A stretch of 64,000 nucleotides of DNA from Rhodococcus globerulus NBRC 14531. GTDB taxonomy: Bacteria; Actinomycetota; Actinomycetes; Mycobacteriales; Mycobacteriaceae. Positions 8,646-18,551 of the stretch are shown one piece after another. How positions within the stretch are numbered: position 1 is the stretch's first letter; each line of letters starts with the position of its first letter. The translations under genes and the position numbers were made by a program. The notes beneath the pieces were generated by a model. That model was not told the DNA's origin. It worked only from the letters and a program-made list of their open reading frames with translations, and ran no database searches. Location: assembly GCF_001894805.1 (NCBI RefSeq), contig NZ_BCWX01000004.1, positions 496,001 through 560,000 of the forward strand, read 5' to 3'.

Positions 8646-9803
8646 CTACGACGGCGACAGCGCGATATCCGTCTGCCGATCGCACCCTTCCGCGGTGCGA
8701 CGAGCGCATTCGTCGATCACCTCGGTGATGCCGGACCGTGCCAGCGTGCGGCGTTGCACCATTGCCCCGTTACCCTGCTCGAAGACTTTCTCCAGTGAGG
8801 CAGTAACCCGCTCGAGCTCGCCGAACTCGGCCAGCATCGGCGCAACGTAATCCAGCAGTCGCCGAACCAGCTGACGCGTGGGCACCAGGCGCACGGTATC
8901 CATGTCGAGAGCTCGACCAGCAATTCCATCCCGGGCGGCCCGCCAGCACGCCGCACGCAATACCTCCTGATCGATGATCGGGGCCGGGCTGCCCGTCGCG
9001 ATCTCTTTCATCACGGTGACAACAAGCGCATGTACCAGCGTGGCATACGTGATCGTCTCGTCGACTGTGGCTGGAATGTCACTGATCCGAATCTCCACGG
9101 TAGGAAGATGATCCGAGACCCGAACATCCCAATAGACCATGTGGGGGTCCAGAATGACACCCGCCTCGAGCATCGTGGCGATTGCGGCGTCGTAGTGATT
9201 CACGGACTCGAAGTGCGGCGGCGGCCCGCAGCTCGGCCATCGCCCGTACATGATGTAACGCCAACTGGCATAGCCAGTATCGATGCCGGCACTGATCGGC
9301 GAGTTCGCAGTCAACGCCAAGAGCGTCGGCAACCACGGACGCAGATGGTTGATGATCCGAACGGCTTGTTTGCGGTCCTCCACACCGACATGCACATGGC
9401 AGCCACACATCACTCCCGCAGTAAGAGCGCCGAATTCACCGGCCATGCGTTGATATCTCGAGGTGTCAGTGGTCTCGTTGGGCGGTGGATCGTAGAACGG
9501 TGTTCCCACTGCCAGCAGCTGGCATCCGTCGTGTGCGGCAGCGTCTGCTGCAGCGAAGCGCAGTTCACGCAGTTGATCCCGAAGGTCGCGGATATGACCC
9601 CCGATCGATGTGGCGGTCTCGACCTGGCAGCGAGTGAGCTCCAATTGAAGATCGACACCGAGGTCTCTTCCTGCGGCTGCAACTTCGGCATTGCGCAACC
9701 TCGGCTGTTTGGTCAGCGGGTCGCACAGGAGGAATTCCTCCTCCACGCCCAGAGTGGGCGTGTCTAGGACGGCAGATTGAGGCGGAACGGTCGTTTTTGC
9801 CAT
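8646..9803 (-). CDS. glutamate-cysteine ligase type 2 family (YbdK-like carboxylate-amine ligase)
   Basis: The 385-aa protein begins [15 protein letters not shown], the ATP-grasp-like GCS2 signature (Glu residues bind metal-ATP). It continues with [15 protein letters not shown] and CGCHVHVGV, all characteristic of YbdK/GCS2 proteins. Members join a carboxylate, often glutamate, to an amine such as cysteine with weak activity. Actinobacteria lack glutathione and the dedicated EgtA is more distinct, so the true substrate is uncertain. Start ATG 9803 has GAGGA upstream. It is transcribed towards the DUF4304-like gene. Confidence 0.88.
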   Translation of the reverse strand: MAKTTVPPQSAVLDTPTLGVEEEFLLCDPLTKQPRLRNAEVAAAGRDLGVDLQLELTRCQVETATSIGGHIRDLRDQLRELRFAAADAAAHDGCQLLAVGTPFYDPPPNETTDTSRYQRMAGEFGALTAGVMCGCHVHVGVEDRKQAVRIINHLRPWLPTLLALTANSPISAGIDTGYASWRYIMYGRWPSCGPPPHFESVNHYDAAIATMLEAGVILDPHMVYWDVRVSDHLPTVEIRISDIPATVDETITYATLVHALVVTVMKEIATGSPAPIIDQEVLRAACWRAARDGIAGRALDMDTVRLVPTRQLVRRLLDYVAPMLAEFGELERVTASLEKVFEQGNGAMVQRRTLARSGITEVIDECARRTAEGCDRQTDIALSPS

Positions 9804-9859
9804 GGGGTCCTCGGCTTCGACAATTACAAACCACGAGTCTTCAACGGAAAGAGCAGAAT

Positions 9860-10129
9860 TCAGTGGTTTCGAAGTTCGTCGATCAGTTCACTTTTCTTCA
9901 TCTTCGAGTACCCATGCAGGTCCAGTTCCTTTGCTCGCGTCTTCAATTCATCCACGGTCCATTCTTCGTACGAAGCGGACCGACCGCCAGTTTTAGCGAC
10001 GTTCGAACGACCACGATTCGCTGCTGCGTTGGAGATCCGCGCCGCCTTCTCCTTGGAATCTCCTTTCTCGCGCAATTTCTCGTAGAGATCCTGGTCTTTG
10101 AGTTGCGGTTGCGAGTCCCTACGAGCCAT
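9860..10129 (-). CDS. small Rho_N (SAP-like) domain protein
   Basis: An 89-aa, highly charged, basic protein. Residues ~55-88 ([31 protein letters not shown], split by eye) match the Rho termination factor N-terminal / SAP-like helix-extended-loop-helix that binds nucleic acid. The N-terminal half ([21 protein letters not shown]) is typical of actinobacterial proteins labelled DUF7218. It is probably a small DNA- or RNA-binding, stress-associated protein. A purine-rich AAGGGA site precedes ATG 10129. It lies upstream of the YbdK-type gene on the same strand. Confidence 0.85.
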   Translation of the reverse strand: MARRDSQPQLKDQDLYEKLREKGDSKEKAARISNAAANRGRSNVAKTGGRSASYEEWTVDELKTRAKELDLHGYSKMKKSELIDELRNH

Positions 10130-10306
10130 CCGTCCGTCCCTTCTTCTGCTGGAGGCATGCCTGTGTCTGAGTGGATCGCTGCACTATGTCGGACCTACCC
10201 GAAAGAGTGTTCGGCCAAACGGATATACGCGTAAGGATCGACTACCGGGGCTGTAAACTAGTCACGATACGTACACCAAAGCGCCTAGCAAACAAAGACT
10301 CTCGAC

Positions 10307-11233
10307 CTAATCGCGCAGGCGTGATCGTAACGCAGCCCCGACAACCGATATTGCGTTGTCGTTGACCTGATGAGTACGCAGCGCGATGCCGATCTTGCGG
10401 GCCGGCGGATCTTCCAGCTCGAGAACACGAACTTCGCCAGGCAATTCGGGACGGCCCAGACGGGGCACCAGTGCGAGCCCGAGACCCGCGGCTACGAACG
10501 GGACATGCAGCGCGAAGTCGGAAATTTCTGCGGTGATACGTGGCCGATGACCATGCAGGGCGAACATGTGGATGAGCCATGAATGACAAATCGTGCCCGC
10601 GCCGGTGGATACCCAACTGTATGTCGCGAGGTCTTCGAGTCCAGGCGACTCGGGAAGTGAATGGTCTCGGTGGCAAATTACGTCGGCAACGTCGTCGACC
10701 AGATCGTCGGCAGTATTGTCGGCAGTATTGTCGGCAAGGGGACTCACTGTGATCGCCGGATACACCGGCGCCTGCTGCCCTTGCCAATGATGTGTGACCG
10801 CAATGTCTACCATCCCGGCTGACAGGGCGCGATACGCCTCGCCTGGGTCCATCTCGGCGAGTGAACAGGTGAGCTGCGGGTGTTGATCCTGAACTTCGGC
10901 TATCGCCGTCAGCGCACCGTGCCGGATGGCGGTCGTAAATGCGGCGACACGCACATGGCCCACAACTTGTGACTCACGACCGGACGAAACACCGAGAATG
11001 GCCTCCAACCGACTCAACACCGGACCTGCCTCGTCGAGGAGCGCATGAGCCTCGGGCGTCAGAGCCACTCTGCGCCCCGTGGGCGTCAACAAGGATCGAC
11101 CCGTCGCCTTTTCGAGTCGCTTGAGCTGCTGGCTGACCGCGGACGGACTCAGCCGCAGAACTGCAGCGGCAGCCGTCACTGTCCCATGCTCTTTGACCGA
11201 CTGGAGCGCGCGCAGCGTGGCTAGTTCATCCAT
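10307..11233 (-). CDS. LysR-family regulator divergent from LysE exporter
   Basis: The 308-aa protein has an N-terminal LysR HTH (ELATLRALQSVKEHGTVTAAA, split; then LSPSAVSQQLKRLEK) and a LysR substrate domain. Start ATG 11233 has GAAGGA upstream. It is divergent from a LysE-type translocator 102 bp away, the classic arrangement in which the regulator senses the exported amino acid. Between residues ~175 and 190 a repeated ADNT-ADNT-AD is encoded by a 12-bp tandem DNA repeat, so length variation between strains is likely in this linker. Confidence 0.88.
   Translation of the reverse strand: MDELATLRALQSVKEHGTVTAAAAVLRLSPSAVSQQLKRLEKATGRSLLTPTGRRVALTPEAHALLDEAGPVLSRLEAILGVSSGRESQVVGHVRVAAFTTAIRHGALTAIAEVQDQHPQLTCSLAEMDPGEAYRALSAGMVDIAVTHHWQGQQAPVYPAITVSPLADNTADNTADDLVDDVADVICHRDHSLPESPGLEDLATYSWVSTGAGTICHSWLIHMFALHGHRPRITAEISDFALHVPFVAAGLGLALVPRLGRPELPGEVRVLELEDPPARKIGIALRTHQVNDNAISVVGAALRSRLRD
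10706..10735. repeat. 12-bp tandem repeat inside the LysR gene
   Basis: The unit GTCGGCAGTATT occurs twice in full (10706-10717 and 10718-10729) and once in part. It is in frame and adds an ADNT repeat to the encoded protein. Slippage would change length by four residues without breaking the frame. Confidence 0.8.
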
Positions 11234-11335
11234 GAAGCAATCCTTCACGAAATAGTTCTCGAATATGCGATGGACGTGGACAGTGCTCACACCGGAAACT
11301 AGTCGAAGTCCACAAACGAGTACAGAGGAGAGAAC

Positions 11336-11959
11336 ATGCTGCCCATCGCGTCCGTAGTCGGGATCGGGCTCATCGCGCTGGGAATGGTGCTGACCCCCGG
11401 CCCGAACATGGTCTACCTCGCGTCGCGCTCCATCTCACAAGGCAGGCGCGCGGGATTGGTCTCGCTGGGCGGCGTCGCTCTGGGATTTGTCTTCTACCTG
11501 GGTGCATCCGCTGCAGGACTGTCCGCGCTGTTCGCGGCGGTCCCGGCCGCATATACGACCGTCAAACTCGTCGGCGCCGTCTACCTGGCATATCTCGCGT
11601 GGAACATGCTGCGACCAGGCGGGCGCTCACCGTTCGAGGCACGAGAACTCGACGCTCACTCCCCTTTCCGGTTGTTCGCCATGGGATTGGTGACAAACAT
11701 CTTGAATCCCAAGATCGCGCTGATGTATGCGGCACTCGTCCCTCAGTTCGTGCACCCCGAAAACGGACCGGTGCTAGGTCAATTCCTTCAGTTGGGACTA
11801 GTTCAAATCACCGTTGCTGTGGCGATCAACGGAGCGATAGTTCTCGCTGCGTCATCGGTCTCCGAGTACCTTCGTCATCATCCTCGGGTCATGGCAGCCC
11901 AGCGCCTCGTCACCGGGGCACTTCTGAGTGCGTTTGCCGTCAAAGTTGCCGCAACGTGA
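11336..11959 (+). CDS. LysE/RhtB-family amino-acid exporter
   Basis: The 207-aa membrane protein has six likely segments. The signature TPGPNMVYLASRSISQGRRAG lies near residue 20 (shown in part) and GVALGFVFY near 45. These identify the LysE/RhtB translocator family, which exports amino acids or homoserine-type compounds by proton antiport. A GAGGAGAGAAC ribosome site precedes ATG 11336. The divergent LysR gene is its likely activator. The substrate is unknown. Confidence 0.9.
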   Translation: MLPIASVVGIGLIALGMVLTPGPNMVYLASRSISQGRRAGLVSLGGVALGFVFYLGASAAGLSALFAAVPAAYTTVKLVGAVYLAYLAWNMLRPGGRSPFEARELDAHSPFRLFAMGLVTNILNPKIALMYAALVPQFVHPENGPVLGQFLQLGLVQITVAVAINGAIVLAASSVSEYLRHHPRVMAAQRLVTGALLSAFAVKVAAT

Positions 11960-12098
11960 CTCTGCGCTGTGGCAACTCACTTGAATTTCCAACAAAGTGC
12001 CCGTGGGGGTGGCGAGCGGGGGCTTTGAGGGACCATCATCGATAGGTGAGTTTCGTCGGATTTTCCACGCGACGTGCACAGGTGGATCGATGTAGTCC

Positions 12099-15000
12099 AT
12101 GACCGATGTCGACCCCTTCGCGACGCAATTCGACGCGACAGGTTCGGTCGCGGCGGAATTGTCTGCGTCCGGGTTCGAGGACGCTACCGAGATCGGCCGT
12201 GGAGGTTTTGGCGTCGTCTACCGCTGTCGGCAGCCGTCGCTCGACCGGACCGTGGCAGTAAAGGTTCTCACCACCGACCTCGACGAGGAGAACCGCGCAC
12301 GGTTCTTTCGAGAGCAGCGCGCAGCAGGCCGACTGACCGGACATCCCAACATCGTGAATGTTTTTCAAACCAGCGTCACCGGTAGCGGACGGCCCTTCAT
12401 CGTCATGCCGTACTACGCCCAAGATTCCCTCGACACCCTGATCCGACGGCACGGACCGCTCCCACTAGGTGAAGCACTGCGCCTCGGTGTGAGGATTGCC
12501 GGCGCCTTGGAGTCCGCGCACCGACTCGGCATCCTGCATCGAGATGTCAAGCCCGGAAACATCCTGCTCACCGATTACGGTGAACCGGCGCTGTCCGACT
12601 TCGGCATCGCTCATTTTGCCGGTGGATTCGAAACTGGCACAGGCATTGTCACGGGTTCACCGGCCTTCATTGCGCCCGAAATCGTGACCGGCGGGCCGCC
12701 GAGTTCCGCAGCGGATGTCTATGGTCTCGGCTCTACGTTATTCGCCACACTGACCGGACACGCTGCTTTCGAACGTCGCAGTGGTGAACGACTGGTCGCC
12801 CAGTTCCTGCGAGTTACGTCGGAGCCTGTTCCGAACCCACGCGAGTTCGGCATCCCGGACGACGTCGGCGCTCTCATCGAAAGAGCCATGTCCGCCAACC
12901 CGGGAACCCGCCCGTCGTCACAGGAGCTAGGACAACAACTCCGCGAAGCACAACGCCGCCACGGTCTGCCTGTCGATGAAATGTCCTTGTACTCCGAACC
13001 TGCACGCACGCAATCCGTCCCATCGCCCACAGCACAGGGTCATCCGCAAAACGAGTACCCCGAAGAAAGTATTCCTCCGCCAACGGATCGCACCGGGGGA
13101 CTCCCGCTCGAGCTGACCAGTTTTGTCGACCGCCGTACCGAACTCGCCACGGCCAAGAACCTACTGACGACCGCGCGACTGGTGACATTGACCGGAATCG
13201 GTGGTGTGGGAAAGACTCGACTCGCATTTCGGATCGCCGCCAAGACACAACACAGTTTTGCCGACGGCGTCCGGCTGGTGGAGTTGGCGGAGCTGCAGGA
13301 GCAATCGCTGCTCCCAGGTGTTGTGGCACGCACCCTGGGGATACAAGACCGGTCTGCGAAGCCCGTCCGGGAGATGGTTGCCGAGTTCCTTGCTCAACGA
13401 GAACTTTTGCTGGTACTCGACAATTGCGAACAGGTAGTTACTGCAGCGGCGCAGCTATCCGAATTCCTGCTACGCGCCTGCCCAGACCTGAGGATTCTGG
13501 CGACGAGCCGCGAACCACTCGGAGTCGGAGGAGAGTCGGTCCTCCTTGTCCCCCCACTACCGGTCCCCGATCCTGACAACCTACCGAAGGGCGCACCGAG
13601 TAACGATGCCGTGCGACTGTTCGTCGATCGCGCCTCCGGAGTTGTGCCGGGCTTCGAACTCGCGCAGGACAACAAAGTCGCCATCGCGTCGATCTGTAGG
13701 CAACTGGACGGGCTCCCGCTACCGATCGAGTTGGCAGCGGCGCGATTGCGGGCGATGTCGCCCACACAAATCCTGCAGCGACTTTCCGAGCGATACGCCT
13801 TGTTGACCAGTGGAAGCAGGGACGCACCGTCAAGGCAACAGACATTGCGAATGTGCATCGACTGGAGTTACGACCTGTGCACTCCGATGGAGCAAGCAGT
13901 GTGGGCGCAACTGTCGGTGTTCTCCGGTGGATTCGAACTCAAAGCCGCAGAACAGATTTGCGACGGCGAGCTGACACCGACGGACGTGCTCGACGCCGTG
14001 ACGTTTCTGGTCGACAAGTCGATACTGATCCGTGAAATGTCGGGCAACACCGTGCGTTTCCGGATGCTGGAGACAATCCGTGACTACGGGCGACAGAAGG
14101 CACAAGAAGCGGGAGAGCATGAGTACACGGAACTTCGTCGCCGACACCGGGATTGGTTCGAAGCTCTCGCGCTCGCAGCAGATACCGACTGGATCAGTCC
14201 TCGGCAGATCGAGTTGATCACCACTATCGCTCGGGAAAAGTCCAATCTGCGGGAGGCTTTGGAGTTCTGTGTGTCCGACAGTCCTGAAATCGGCACTCGG
14301 ATCACAACGGCCCTGTTTTCCTATTGGCTCGCTCGTGGCGCAATCACCGAAGGCCGTCAATGGTTACGGAGATTCAGCGAATATCGAATGGGCCCGCCAA
14401 CCATCGAGCGTGCCAGTGCAATTCATGCCGGAAGCCTCTTGTCTGCGGTCCAGGGAGATATTCAAACATCAGAAGCACTCGTCAAGGAGGGGCGAGTCCT
14501 CGCCGGCCAGTCGACCGACCCGCTGATCAACGCCTATCTCCAGCATGCAGAGGGCTATCTTGCCTTGTTCAACGAGGATCTTGCCGAGTCGTGTATCCAC
14601 CTCGAAAAGGCTGCTCAATTGTTCACCGAACAGAAGAACCTGCCCTTCCAGGTAACTGCCATGTTGACACTCGGAATGGTGCTCGAACTGATGGATGACA
14701 CCGACCGGGCAATCGAATACAACGAACGCGCACTTGCCATTACCGAGGAACACGGCGAAACGGTGTATCGGTCGTACGTCCTGTGGACGCTGGCTGTTGC
14801 GGCCTGGAAGCACGGCGATGGCGATCGGGCATCTCGACTACTGAAGCAGGCATTGCGATTGGGCCGCAACCTCAATGACCGGTTGAACGCCAGCGTGTGC
14901 CTGCAAGCATTGTCGTGGGTCGCGATCGACAGCAAGGATGCCCGACGCGCAGCCATGTTGATGGGCGCCGCTGAGAAAGCGAGCGGGTCTGTCGGAGGTT

Positions 15001-15395
15001 CGTCTGTTGTCGTGCCGAGCATGGCCGTCTTCCAAGACGATTGTGAACGCAAAGTCAGACTCGCGCTGGGCGAGCGAGCCTTCACCAATGCGCGTAGCAA
15101 AGGCGCCGACCTTCGGTTCCGCGACGCTGTCGACTACGCACTGGGCGAGGAACGCACCAGCCCACGAAGTTCCACTAACGGCCCGTCGAGCAGGCCGACA
15201 AAACGCGAACTCGAAGTCGCCGCGTTGGTGGCTGACGGTCTCACCAACAAGGAGATCGCAGCCCGCTTGGTGATCTCGCCGCGCACCGCGCAGGGCCACG
15301 TCGAGCATCTACTGGTGAAGCTCGGCTTCACCTCGCGCACACAAGTTGCCGCATGGTTTGCGGAATCGAAAGGCGATAGCCCAGAACCGAAGTAG
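12099..15395 (+). CDS. PknK-like Ser/Thr protein kinase fused to NTPase and LuxR HTH
   Basis: A 1098-aa cytoplasmic regulator. Residues ~30-290 form a Hanks-type kinase: IGRGGFGVVY, VAVKVL lysine, ILHRDVKPGNILL catalytic loop, SDFGIAHF and an APE motif. A proline/serine linker follows. Residues ~335-700 form an AfsR/NB-ARC-type ATPase with Walker A GIGGVGKT and Walker B LLLVLDNCEQ. A TPR-like helical region spans ~720-1000. The last 60 residues are a LuxR/GerE HTH (TKRELEVAALVADGLTNKEI, in part). M. tuberculosis PknK, of almost the same length, couples kinase and ATPase modules to transcription. Partners cannot be inferred. It stands alone between a LysE gene and a convergent esterase. Confidence 0.92.
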   Translation: MTDVDPFATQFDATGSVAAELSASGFEDATEIGRGGFGVVYRCRQPSLDRTVAVKVLTTDLDEENRARFFREQRAAGRLTGHPNIVNVFQTSVTGSGRPFIVMPYYAQDSLDTLIRRHGPLPLGEALRLGVRIAGALESAHRLGILHRDVKPGNILLTDYGEPALSDFGIAHFAGGFETGTGIVTGSPAFIAPEIVTGGPPSSAADVYGLGSTLFATLTGHAAFERRSGERLVAQFLRVTSEPVPNPREFGIPDDVGALIERAMSANPGTRPSSQELGQQLREAQRRHGLPVDEMSLYSEPARTQSVPSPTAQGHPQNEYPEESIPPPTDRTGGLPLELTSFVDRRTELATAKNLLTTARLVTLTGIGGVGKTRLAFRIAAKTQHSFADGVRLVELAELQEQSLLPGVVARTLGIQDRSAKPVREMVAEFLAQRELLLVLDNCEQVVTAAAQLSEFLLRACPDLRILATSREPLGVGGESVLLVPPLPVPDPDNLPKGAPSNDAVRLFVDRASGVVPGFELAQDNKVAIASICRQLDGLPLPIELAAARLRAMSPTQILQRLSERYALLTSGSRDAPSRQQTLRMCIDWSYDLCTPMEQAVWAQLSVFSGGFELKAAEQICDGELTPTDVLDAVTFLVDKSILIREMSGNTVRFRMLETIRDYGRQKAQEAGEHEYTELRRRHRDWFEALALAADTDWISPRQIELITTIAREKSNLREALEFCVSDSPEIGTRITTALFSYWLARGAITEGRQWLRRFSEYRMGPPTIERASAIHAGSLLSAVQGDIQTSEALVKEGRVLAGQSTDPLINAYLQHAEGYLALFNEDLAESCIHLEKAAQLFTEQKNLPFQVTAMLTLGMVLELMDDTDRAIEYNERALAITEEHGETVYRSYVLWTLAVAAWKHGDGDRASRLLKQALRLGRNLNDRLNASVCLQALSWVAIDSKDARRAAMLMGAAEKASGSVGGSSVVVPSMAVFQDDCERKVRLALGERAFTNARSKGADLRFRDAVDYALGEERTSPRSSTNGPSSRPTKRELEVAALVADGLTNKEIAARLVISPRTAQGHVEHLLVKLGFTSRTQVAAWFAESKGDSPEPK

Positions 15396-15415
15396 GTGCC
15401 GTGCAGTCAAATTCC

Positions 15416-16327
15416 CTAAGTGGAGAGGACGGCAGCTAGAGCCTTCAGCTGTTCGCGGCGGTAGTTACGCGCCGGGGTCGATCGGGCTTCGATCTGATCG
15501 AAGCCGTGGTAGGCACCTGGTACCTCGAACAGTGTGCACGGAACGCCGGCGTCGATGAGCCGCTTGGCGTAGTTGAAGTCTTCGTCGTAGAACAAGTCGT
15601 GTGTTCCGACGCCGATCCACGTCGGCGGGAGTCCCGTGAGATCTTCGTACCGTGCGGGCGCGGCCAACGGCGGCACATCCGTGATCGACGATCCGAGATA
15701 CGCGCTCCATCCGTAGCGGTTACTGCGGGGACTCCACACCCTGAATCGGCTCTCGTCGAAGTCTGTTCGTTTGGTTGTCCGGTCATCGAGCATGGGATAC
15801 GACAACAACTGGAATGCGGGCAGCACTTCACCGCGTTCTTTGGCCAGCAGAGTCAGAGCAGCGGCCAAGCCCCCACCGGCGCTCTCCCCCACGACAGCGA
15901 TTCGGCTCGCGTCGACGTCAGGTTGATCCGCCAACCACCGCAGTGCGCGGTAGCAGTCCTCCAAGGGGGCAGGATACGGATGATGCGGTGCGAGCCGGTA
16001 CTCCACCGACGCTGCAACAGCACCCAATTGCGCGGCGATGTTCCGGCACATTCCATCCCCCATCGCTGCGCTGCCGATGACATATCCACCGCCATGGATG
16101 AAGAGCACACCCGGCCTGGGGATATCGGGCGCGGTGGGTCGGAATACCCGGACTGAAACATTCGCGTCGCAGCGGACAACATCCCCGCCTTTTGGCGGCA
16201 CCAGGGCTCCTAATCCGGTGAGTCGACGGAGGAGTCCCGCAGTGCGCCGAGTGATCACGGTGCGTGGCAGGAATCGTGCGAGCTTCAATGCGGGGTCGAA
16301 ATCCGTCGCAACCCGATCCGAGGTCAT
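15416..16327 (-). CDS. alpha/beta hydrolase, HSL-family esterase
   Basis: A 303-aa esterase with HGGGYVIG oxyanion motif (residue ~80), VGESAGGG nucleophile elbow (~150), a TRP-free acid region near GTHDLFYDED and catalytic histidine in GAYHGFD. These are the HSL-family landmarks. It resembles the esterase at 4034, so the two are paralogs at family level. ATG 16327 is preferred over an in-frame TTG at 16357 because GGAAAG lies ten bases upstream. No signal peptide is seen. It converges on the kinase-LuxR gene. Confidence 0.87.
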   Translation of the reverse strand: MTSDRVATDFDPALKLARFLPRTVITRRTAGLLRRLTGLGALVPPKGGDVVRCDANVSVRVFRPTAPDIPRPGVLFIHGGGYVIGSAAMGDGMCRNIAAQLGAVAASVEYRLAPHHPYPAPLEDCYRALRWLADQPDVDASRIAVVGESAGGGLAAALTLLAKERGEVLPAFQLLSYPMLDDRTTKRTDFDESRFRVWSPRSNRYGWSAYLGSSITDVPPLAAPARYEDLTGLPPTWIGVGTHDLFYDEDFNYAKRLIDAGVPCTLFEVPGAYHGFDQIEARSTPARNYRREQLKALAAVLST

Positions 16328-16502
16328 GGCATGTTCGCTTTCCGTCGACGTGTTCAACGAAACTATCGCGATTGCGACACCCTAGGCGGAAAACAACATG
16401 ATTCAACAACCTGTGTAGTGGCCCGTCCGGACATCCAGGCAACCTGTTGGGGGTTAACGCCAGTACCTGTCACCTCCGCCAAAACATCCCTACGGTGAAA
16501 AC

Positions 16503-17384
16503 ATGCCTGAAAATACGATCGCCCTGAACAACGGCGTGGAAATGCCGGCCATCGGGCTGGGCGTTTTCCAAACCCCACCGGATGTCACGGTTTCCGCCGT
16601 CGAGTCGGCCCTTCGCACCGGCTACCGGCACATCGATACTGCCGCCGCGTACTTCAACGAACGTGAGGTCGGAGAAGGTATCAAGCGTTCCGACGTCAAC
16701 TCCGACGAGGTGTTCATCGAGACCAAGGTCTGGATCAGCGACTACGGTTTCGACACCACCCTCCACGCGTTCGACAAGGCGACGGGCAAGCTCGGCGTCG
16801 ACCAACTTGACCTCCTGATATTGCACCAGCCACTGCCGAGCCGTTTCGACCTCGCGCTCGACGCCTACCGGGCGCTGGAGAAGCTACTCGCCGACGGCAA
16901 GGTCCGGGCCATCGGAGTCAGCAATTTCATGCCCGCACACCTCGACCGACTCTTGGCCGAGACAACCGTCGTACCGGCCGTGAATCAGATCGAACTTCAC
17001 CCGTACTTCCAGCAGAAGGAACTGCAGCGCCTCCACGCCGAGCACGGCATCGTGACGCAGGCCTGGTCGCCGATCGGCGGCATCACCTCCTACGGCGGCG
17101 GCGAGAAGAGCACCTTCGACGATCCGACTTTGCTCGATATTGCTGCGCAGCATGGTAAGTCGGCAGCCCAGGTGATGCTGCGGTGGCATCTGCAGCAAGG
17201 TCGCTCCGCTATCCCGAAGTCGACAAAGCCAACCCGCATCGCCGAGAACTTCGACGTCTTCGACTTCGACCTCACCAGCGACCAGCTTGCTGCGATCGAT
17301 GCCCTCGACACCGGCGTACGCGGTGGACCCGATCCCGACAGCATCACACTCGAGAACTACGGCCGGGAGATCCCCGAGGCCTGA
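16503..17384 (+). CDS. aldo/keto reductase (AKR5-like)
   Basis: The 293-aa protein begins with NNGVEMPAIGLGVFQ and YRHIDTAAAY, the AKR signature 1. Asp, Tyr (AAAY), Lys (ETKVWI) and His (LILHQP) of the catalytic tetrad are present. The NADPH-binding end IPKSTKPTRIAENFD is intact. Closest in feel to 2,5-diketo-gluconate reductase-like AKRs of actinobacteria. It should reduce aldehydes or ketones with NADPH in the cytoplasm. It stands alone, divergent from the esterase gene. Confidence 0.92.
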   Translation: MPENTIALNNGVEMPAIGLGVFQTPPDVTVSAVESALRTGYRHIDTAAAYFNEREVGEGIKRSDVNSDEVFIETKVWISDYGFDTTLHAFDKATGKLGVDQLDLLILHQPLPSRFDLALDAYRALEKLLADGKVRAIGVSNFMPAHLDRLLAETTVVPAVNQIELHPYFQQKELQRLHAEHGIVTQAWSPIGGITSYGGGEKSTFDDPTLLDIAAQHGKSAAQVMLRWHLQQGRSAIPKSTKPTRIAENFDVFDFDLTSDQLAAIDALDTGVRGGPDPDSITLENYGREIPEA

Positions 17385-17414
17385 TCTGGCGCTAGCCTAG
17401 TGGCGTGTGCCGAT

Positions 17415-17654
17415 TCAGGCACCTACGCGGTCTGCTGCCTTGTTGTGACCTTCTTGACGAGCACAATGAGCGCAGCAGTACATCGTGTCTTCCGCTTCGA
17501 TTCCATGTCCGAGAATGCGGCATCCACAGTGCGCGCACTGTGGTGCCATTGCCTGGGTGGCGCATTCGAAGCTGTCGAAGGTGGCAGTGCGTTCGCCACG
17601 CGTGACTGTAAACGTCTTGTCGTACTCGTTACCGCACGTTTCGCAGGTAGCCAT
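17415..17654 (-). CDS. small cysteine-rich metal-binding protein
   Basis: A 79-aa protein with nine cysteines: C4, C7, C31, C40, C43, C45, C60, C61 and C64. The spacing (CETC, then CAHCGC, then CCAHC) suggests one or two zinc sites of treble-clef or zinc-ribbon type. Near-identical short proteins are widespread in bacteria and are sometimes labelled prokaryotic metallothionein-like; their role is unknown. It ends convergently with the aldo/keto reductase. Confidence 0.85.
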   Translation of the reverse strand: MATCETCGNEYDKTFTVTRGERTATFDSFECATQAMAPQCAHCGCRILGHGIEAEDTMYCCAHCARQEGHNKAADRVGA

Positions 17655-17925
17655 GAGCGTCTCCCTCGTCAGAAGCCGTCGGTGCTCTCGACGGCATGTC
17701 TGATCGTGGTACCCAGACTTGGTCAGACGTATCCTCTATGGAAGCTTCACCCCCAGTAACACTGGGACCAAATCGCTTTCACACCAACGGTCGAGGAACC
17801 GAGCGATTTCGACCCACTGTCCGCGCGGTGAGAACTCCGAGAACGCATTCGATCCGGTCGGTCGATTTCGTCGGCGAACTCGAGCCCACACGGTTCGCCG
17901 GAAGGAGATCGGGTACCTCCTGAAA

Positions 17926-18528
17926 ATGACGACACGACCATCCCGGCATCCGCCTCCCCCCGTCTCCACCCACGACAGGTCCAGCATGGACGATCTGTTG
18001 CAGACTATGACCCGAGCGGTGAACACACTGGCAAGAGCTGAAATTCGATTTGCTGTTGCGGGCGGTTGTGCCGTGTATGCACGCGGCGGACCACCATCGG
18101 GGCACGATGTCGATATCTTCCTGCGCAAGCAGGACGTGACTCCGGCATTGCACGCACTACGGGAGACCGGAATGAAACCGGTTAACCCGCCCGAAGATTG
18201 GCTGGCAAAGGTGTACGACAGCGACGTACTCGTCGACCTTATTTTCTCTGCCTCAGGGCGCGACATCACCGACGAGTTCCTGGACCGGGCAACGTCTATG
18301 CGGGTCGGTTCCGCTGTCGCACCCGTCGTCGGCGCGACGGACTTGATGATCGACAAACTGAACGTCCTCGATGCTCATCGTTGCGACTTCGTTCCCATGC
18401 TCCAGATCGCGCGCGATTTACGAGAGCAAGTCGACTGGCCGGAAGTTGTCGACCAGACACGAGCCTCGCCGTATGCGCGGGCCTTTCTTGGGCTCCTCGA
18501 CGATCTCGAGATTGCTGCGACAAAATAG
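17926..18528 (+). CDS. nucleotidyltransferase-fold protein
   Basis: A 200-aa protein. Residues ~45-75 read FAVAGGCAVYARGG then SGHDVDIFL, the G[GS]-x(n)-hDxD pattern of polymerase-beta-type nucleotidyltransferases (similar to AbiEii and DUF1814 groups). A further acidic residue lies in VDLIFSAS. Start is uncertain: ATG 17926 lacks a ribosome site, and ATG 17986 is an alternative still upstream of the motif. It is followed closely by a BON protein and a phosphoesterase. No antitoxin-like partner is visible, so a toxin role is not supported. Confidence 0.75.
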   Translation: MTTRPSRHPPPPVSTHDRSSMDDLLQTMTRAVNTLARAEIRFAVAGGCAVYARGGPPSGHDVDIFLRKQDVTPALHALRETGMKPVNPPEDWLAKVYDSDVLVDLIFSASGRDITDEFLDRATSMRVGSAVAPVVGATDLMIDKLNVLDAHRCDFVPMLQIARDLREQVDWPEVVDQTRASPYARAFLGLLDDLEIAATK

Positions 18529-18551
18529 GCAAGCGAATGGAGGCAGGGAGG

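Noticed and set aside
9860..10129. Histone-like protein
   Set aside because: The C-terminal helices fit Rho_N/SAP rather than HU or Lsr2.
10706..10735. Regulatory iteron
   Set aside because: The repeat is in frame inside the LysR coding region and encodes a plausible linker.
17655..17925. Possible gene remnant between the Cys-rich protein and the nucleotidyltransferase
   Set aside because: Frames on both strands give Arg/Ser-rich products with no motif; treated as promoter and spacer DNA.
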